Shown here piece by piece: positions 61,132 through 64,000 of a stretch of 64,000 bases of DNA. The notes beneath the pieces are model-generated. The model was not told where the DNA came from. It searched no databases and saw nothing but the letters and a program-made list of their open reading frames with translations. The translations under genes were made by a program, and so were the position numbers. How positions within the stretch are numbered: position 1 is the first letter of the stretch; each line of letters begins with the position of its first letter. Source of the DNA: Pedobacter nyackensis (GTDB lineage Bacteria > Bacteroidota > Bacteroidia > Sphingobacteriales > Sphingobacteriaceae); contig NZ_FWYB01000001.1 of NCBI RefSeq assembly GCF_900176505.1, positions 717,400 to 781,399 of the forward strand, written 5' to 3'.

Positions 61132-61557
61132 AATTAATTAGGGTGACGTTTGTAAAATATTTTGAGTTTTATTCGTGAGTAATCAGAACATATTTTAAAT
61201 AAGGACTGGGAAAATAATTTAATGTAAGCTTCCCATGCTTCATATAAATCGCTATCTGATTTTAGTGTTTAGGATTTTCTAAAGAAATCGGATTTATATT
61301 TGAATTGAGTAATAAAATGCTGAAAATCAGTGTGATTTGGGGAGGTTTTTTCATGATTGAGCAGCGTTTATTAGGTTATCTCAAAGTTTGAAATATTATT
61401 CGAGATAAGCAAGTTTTAACTTGGAATGATAGTGATGATTTCAAAATGTATGTTTGATATAAAATAAATATGGCTGGATTCAATATATGTTGCTGCACTC
61501 AAGAATATTGACCACTTGGATAACTCGATATCCAACAAGTGTTGAATGAGGGCAGTT
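61132..61557. other. Gene-free stretch with a weak hairpin
   Basis: A 426-bp AT-rich stretch upstream of the GmrSD-like gene and downstream of the nuclease-like gene. Near 61515-61543 CACTTGGATA and TATCCAACAAGTG can pair with a 3-nt bulge, a weak possible terminator for the nuclease-like gene (minus strand). No protein remnant was recognised. The promoter of the GmrSD-like gene is probably here. Confidence 0.4.
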
Positions 61558-63081
61558 TTACAGTAATTCGTAATTTTTTTCTAAAAAATCTTTAAGTTGG
61601 CTATAGGGAATTACTACTTTTTTTGAATCAAAAATGGGAATATAGATATTGGTAATATGCACATTGATTATCTCAATATCCCGCATTAGATCACAGCCTT
61701 TAAGCCAACGTCTTTTTTTTTCCAACTTTTTATGAAACCCATCAGTATCTCTATCATCAAATTTCGCTGTCAAATTCCTAAGTACATTAGCCGACTTTGG
61801 GAAATGTATCAGCTTGCAATCTATAAGTAATGCTTGCTTTTTATTACTATCTAAAGCTAAAATATCTATTTGTCCAGGCATTTTTTCCTTATTTTCAAAC
61901 AGTATGTCTTCAATGTTGTTTTTCCAGACACCTTTTTCACTTACTTCTCCACTCGAAAAGCCATACTTACTAAGTAGTTCTAGTACCTGAGTTTCGAACG
62001 GCTTGGTAAAATGTTTTTCATATAGTGCATCATTTTTATGGATGTAGCTTTCTAGACAATAATTTATTGCATCCATTAAAAGGAAAACTGATGTGGCGAA
62101 CAAGTTGTCTACATCCCTTATCCGGATGCAAGGGCGCTCAACAATCAGCCGCTGAAGAATATCATGTTCTTTCATGATTGCCTCTCTGTGCCAATCTTTT
62201 CTCCAGAAACAGTTATAAATTGCTTCTTGAATCTCAGTCGCGGGAATGCGCGAGTGTGTAATCATTCCGGACTTTGGAATAAGGCACAAACCTTCATGAT
62301 CCTGAGAAAAGAGGTTATTTCTTTGTATCGAAATAAGGAGAATCCTCCTCAAAGCCCAAAGTTTAAGCCAAAAGGATGTTTGACTTGGAGGTATGTCCGC
62401 CAAAAAGGAATCCTTAAATGCCTCTTTTGGCTTAATTATGCCCATCACAATTTCTTCTAGCACATCATCGATTTGATCATTCTCCCATATGTATTTCTTT
62501 GCATCATTCAGAACTTTATACTCATGTCTACCCTGTAGGGAAAAATGTGTACTCAGTTTCCAGAAAATTTCTGAATCAATTACTCCGGTGTTTGAGATAG
62601 AGACTTGCACCAAATCCTGTTGCTCCCACATTTTAATGATCTGTTCGAGAGTGATATAAAGTATGGATTTTGAGACTATCCTTTTTAAGGAGGTATAGGA
62701 TCTAGAGTCTTTTCCCTGATTATTATAGCTTCCGGCCCAGATGAAATTGAGTGTATTTTTCAGTGCAAGACCAAGAAGTGTTGAACTAGTTTTTTCTTTT
62801 CCCTCGTAGTACCTCGATATAGTATCAATCAATATCGGTGAAAAATACAAGTAATCCATTGAGAGGCACTCTTCATACAGTGACTTTCTAAACCGTGTTC
62901 GGAAGGACTTTATTGATATCACATCTTTAAAATAAAGCGCTTCTCCATACCCGAGGTTGGTGAACACCTCTTCCATGCCTGCATATTCATCGATAAAGTC
63001 TTTCAGTATCAGTGCTGAAGTCTCGTGTGCCTTTCTATATACCCTAAGTAGTTCGTAGTTGTTCTGTTTTTTTTGTGTCAT
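61558..63081 (-). CDS. PD-(D/E)XK nuclease-like protein
   Basis: A 507-residue protein. The first ~350 residues are helical and unfamiliar. The C-terminal ~145 residues read as a restriction-endonuclease fold: helix FETQVLELLSKYGF (Glu363), strand PGQIDILAL (Asp406), strand KQALLIDCKL with the DxK-type pair Asp421/Lys423, and then the helix-strand pair GFHKKLEKKRRWL and IINVHITNIYIPIF. This is the PD-(D/E)XK plan with a D-x-K ending. No methylase or helicase gene is adjacent, so it is likely a stand-alone effector with its own sensor region. 104 bp separate it from the next gene upstream. Confidence 0.65.
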   Translation of the reverse strand: MTQKKQNNYELLRVYRKAHETSALILKDFIDEYAGMEEVFTNLGYGEALYFKDVISIKSFRTRFRKSLYEECLSMDYLYFSPILIDTISRYYEGKEKTSSTLLGLALKNTLNFIWAGSYNNQGKDSRSYTSLKRIVSKSILYITLEQIIKMWEQQDLVQVSISNTGVIDSEIFWKLSTHFSLQGRHEYKVLNDAKKYIWENDQIDDVLEEIVMGIIKPKEAFKDSFLADIPPSQTSFWLKLWALRRILLISIQRNNLFSQDHEGLCLIPKSGMITHSRIPATEIQEAIYNCFWRKDWHREAIMKEHDILQRLIVERPCIRIRDVDNLFATSVFLLMDAINYCLESYIHKNDALYEKHFTKPFETQVLELLSKYGFSSGEVSEKGVWKNNIEDILFENKEKMPGQIDILALDSNKKQALLIDCKLIHFPKSANVLRNLTAKFDDRDTDGFHKKLEKKRRWLKGCDLMRDIEIINVHITNIYIPIFDSKKVVIPYSQLKDFLEKNYELL

Positions 63082-63185
63082 CCTAGTCTTATGCTTAGCA
63101 ACAAATAAGTCTTCTTTATCGCATTGTTTTTTCCGTCTACATTTAGTTTTGTTTAAGACGTTAAATTTAAGATTTCAAGGAATTA

Positions 63186-63746
63186 CTAGTTAATAGCTTT
63201 GCCATTAAAGTCTACTTTGTATTTTACATTGCAAAAGTCGGTCAGAGCTATGTGGTCTGTATTTAATTTAAATGCTTCATCACCATCAAATGATACGAAA
63301 ATATCAGAACCGCCAAATTGCCATTTAATAAGACCGTCTTTGCTGATACGGGTGACCAAAATCTCTCCGTGAATTATAAAATCATCTTGAAGTTTGTGAA
63401 TTTGAAAACACGTAGCCTGATCAGCTTGAATGCTCCATATTAAGTCAAGGCTAGGGAGCTTTAAGCAGAAAACTGTATCAGCACAACAGATTAATAATTG
63501 ATCACTATCTATCAGAGATGAGTTTGATGAAATACCTGTACCTCCTCCGGTGCCAAGAATAATGCAGTCGTTTATTTCTTCTTCATTACAATATATTTTT
63601 ACACCGTGTTTTGATGATGGCTGATAATGTTCTTCGCAATTGGAATAAATCTTTGAATAATTGGATTTATTGTCTGATGATCCATATTCATAAGTTGGAT
63701 CATTGAATATTTGAATAACCAGATTTTTATAAAAGTGCGTGTTCAT
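63186..63746 (-). CDS. Beta-rich protein of unknown function
   Basis: A 186-residue soluble protein with repeated short beta stretches (INDCIILGTGGGTGISSNSS; LLICCADTVFCLKLPSLDLI; FIIHGEILVTRISKDGLIKW), like part of a beta-propeller with WQFGG-type turns. It has no signal peptide and is too short for a full propeller. Such small proteins often act as immunity or binding partners, but no partner can be named. The next gene upstream on the strand stops at 63801. Confidence 0.5.
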   Translation of the reverse strand: MNTHFYKNLVIQIFNDPTYEYGSSDNKSNYSKIYSNCEEHYQPSSKHGVKIYCNEEEINDCIILGTGGGTGISSNSSLIDSDQLLICCADTVFCLKLPSLDLIWSIQADQATCFQIHKLQDDFIIHGEILVTRISKDGLIKWQFGGSDIFVSFDGDEAFKLNTDHIALTDFCNVKYKVDFNGKAIN

Positions 63747-63800
63747 TGAAATAGATGCTAAACTAAACTCAAAAATATCAGTATTAGGTGGTGGAGGTAA

Positions 63801-64000
63801 TTATTGGTCTTTATCTTTTTTGATGCTTTTTAGTACTCTCAATTGTGAAAGTTTAAGCTCTAGTTTCAGAAGCGAGAAAAATAGAATTGCCAAAACAAGA
63901 ATAAAAATTGTGGCTTCTGCATCGGTTTTACCATTTAATAAACCTAAGATCACAGTGAAGATGCAAAAGGATATGAAAAGACATACCGCAAAAGGTATTG
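63801..64000 (-). CDS. Small membrane protein, C-terminal part (partial)
   Basis: The last 65 codons are in the window, ending at TAA 63801-63803 on the minus strand. The peptide has two helices, IPFAVCLFISFCIFTVILGL and ATIFILVLAILFFSLLKLEL, joined by a short NGKTDAE turn, then a basic tail ending SIKKDKDQ. It runs off the window edge, so start and full length are unknown. It is 54 bp upstream of the beta-rich gene and may be co-transcribed with it. Confidence 0.65.
   Translation of the reverse strand, partial: IPFAVCLFISFCIFTVILGLLNGKTDAEATIFILVLAILFFSLLKLELKLSQLRVLKSIKKDKDQ

Noticed and set aside
46403..64000. Integrated phage or integrative element
   Set aside because: No integrase, transposase, phage structural gene, tRNA or att-like direct repeat was found at the island edges inside the window.

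Overview
The window looks like a chromosomal segment of a Bacteroidota member, most likely Sphingobacteriaceae (Pedobacter-like). The evidence is two SusC/SusD outer-membrane uptake loci (one with a FecI/FecR sigma/anti-sigma pair), a complete MoxR-Bat (aerotolerance) operon, many SPII lipoproteins with a Cys-Lys-Lys start, almost no Shine-Dalgarno sequences, and a few TAnnTTTG-type -7 promoter boxes. The genus is inferred from protein style; no rRNA or tRNA gene is present to confirm it.

Layout. 1-8.5 kb: end of an ECF sigma factor, FecR anti-sigma, a long structured leader, then a transducer-type SusC, SusD, a fasciclin-like lipoprotein and a DUF5007-like lipoprotein, closed by a strong terminator. 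8.5-16 kb: an orphan membrane histidine kinase divergent from a TolC-HlyD-RND efflux operon. 16-18 kb: a PIN-domain gene and an Xre/ImmA-type metalloprotease gene sitting between two near-identical 74-bp direct repeats, each part of a family of palindromic repeats with conserved ends and variable centres (three copies within 2.1 kb). 18-22 kb: a glyoxalase-like protein, a histidine decarboxylase-like PLP enzyme, a DUF3050 heme-oxygenase-like protein, a secreted protein and a three-unit 57-bp tandem repeat. 22-30.3 kb: moxR, DUF58, a BatD-like membrane protein and batA-batE as one tight operon. 30.3-39 kb: an orphan Xre protein, an ECF sigma (SigJ/ECF42 type) with its YCII-type partner and an azoreductase, two secreted proteins, two AraC regulators, a lipoprotein with a membrane protein, and an RteC-like protein. 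39-46.4 kb: MauE-like and DUF6520-like small proteins convergent with a second SusC-SusD-TlpA locus.

46.9-64 kb is an accessory defence island. It holds a small Xre regulator with a perfect 26-bp palindrome 29 bp upstream of its start, a SIR2-HerA pair (a known anti-phage architecture), a zinc-ribbon protein with an RNxxxH motif, an operon pairing a DGQHR-like protein with a HEPN-like protein, the tail of a lost gene (topoisomerase-type zinc finger), a lipoprotein, a membrane protein/GRAM-like pair, an AbiV-like protein, a five-helix-scale membrane protein, a GmrSD-like (DUF262 + HNH) protein, a PD-(D/E)XK nuclease-like protein, a beta-rich protein and a cut-off membrane protein. No transposase, integrase, tRNA or CRISPR array was seen.

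The best candidates for something undescribed are the DGQHR-like/HEPN-like operon (52059-54475), the three-gene strand run AbiV-like/membrane protein/GmrSD-like (57689-61131), the 507-residue PD-(D/E)XK protein (61558-63081), and the PIN/Xre-ImmA cassette bracketed by palindromic repeats (15939-18025). All functional statements come from motifs read by eye; no database search was run.
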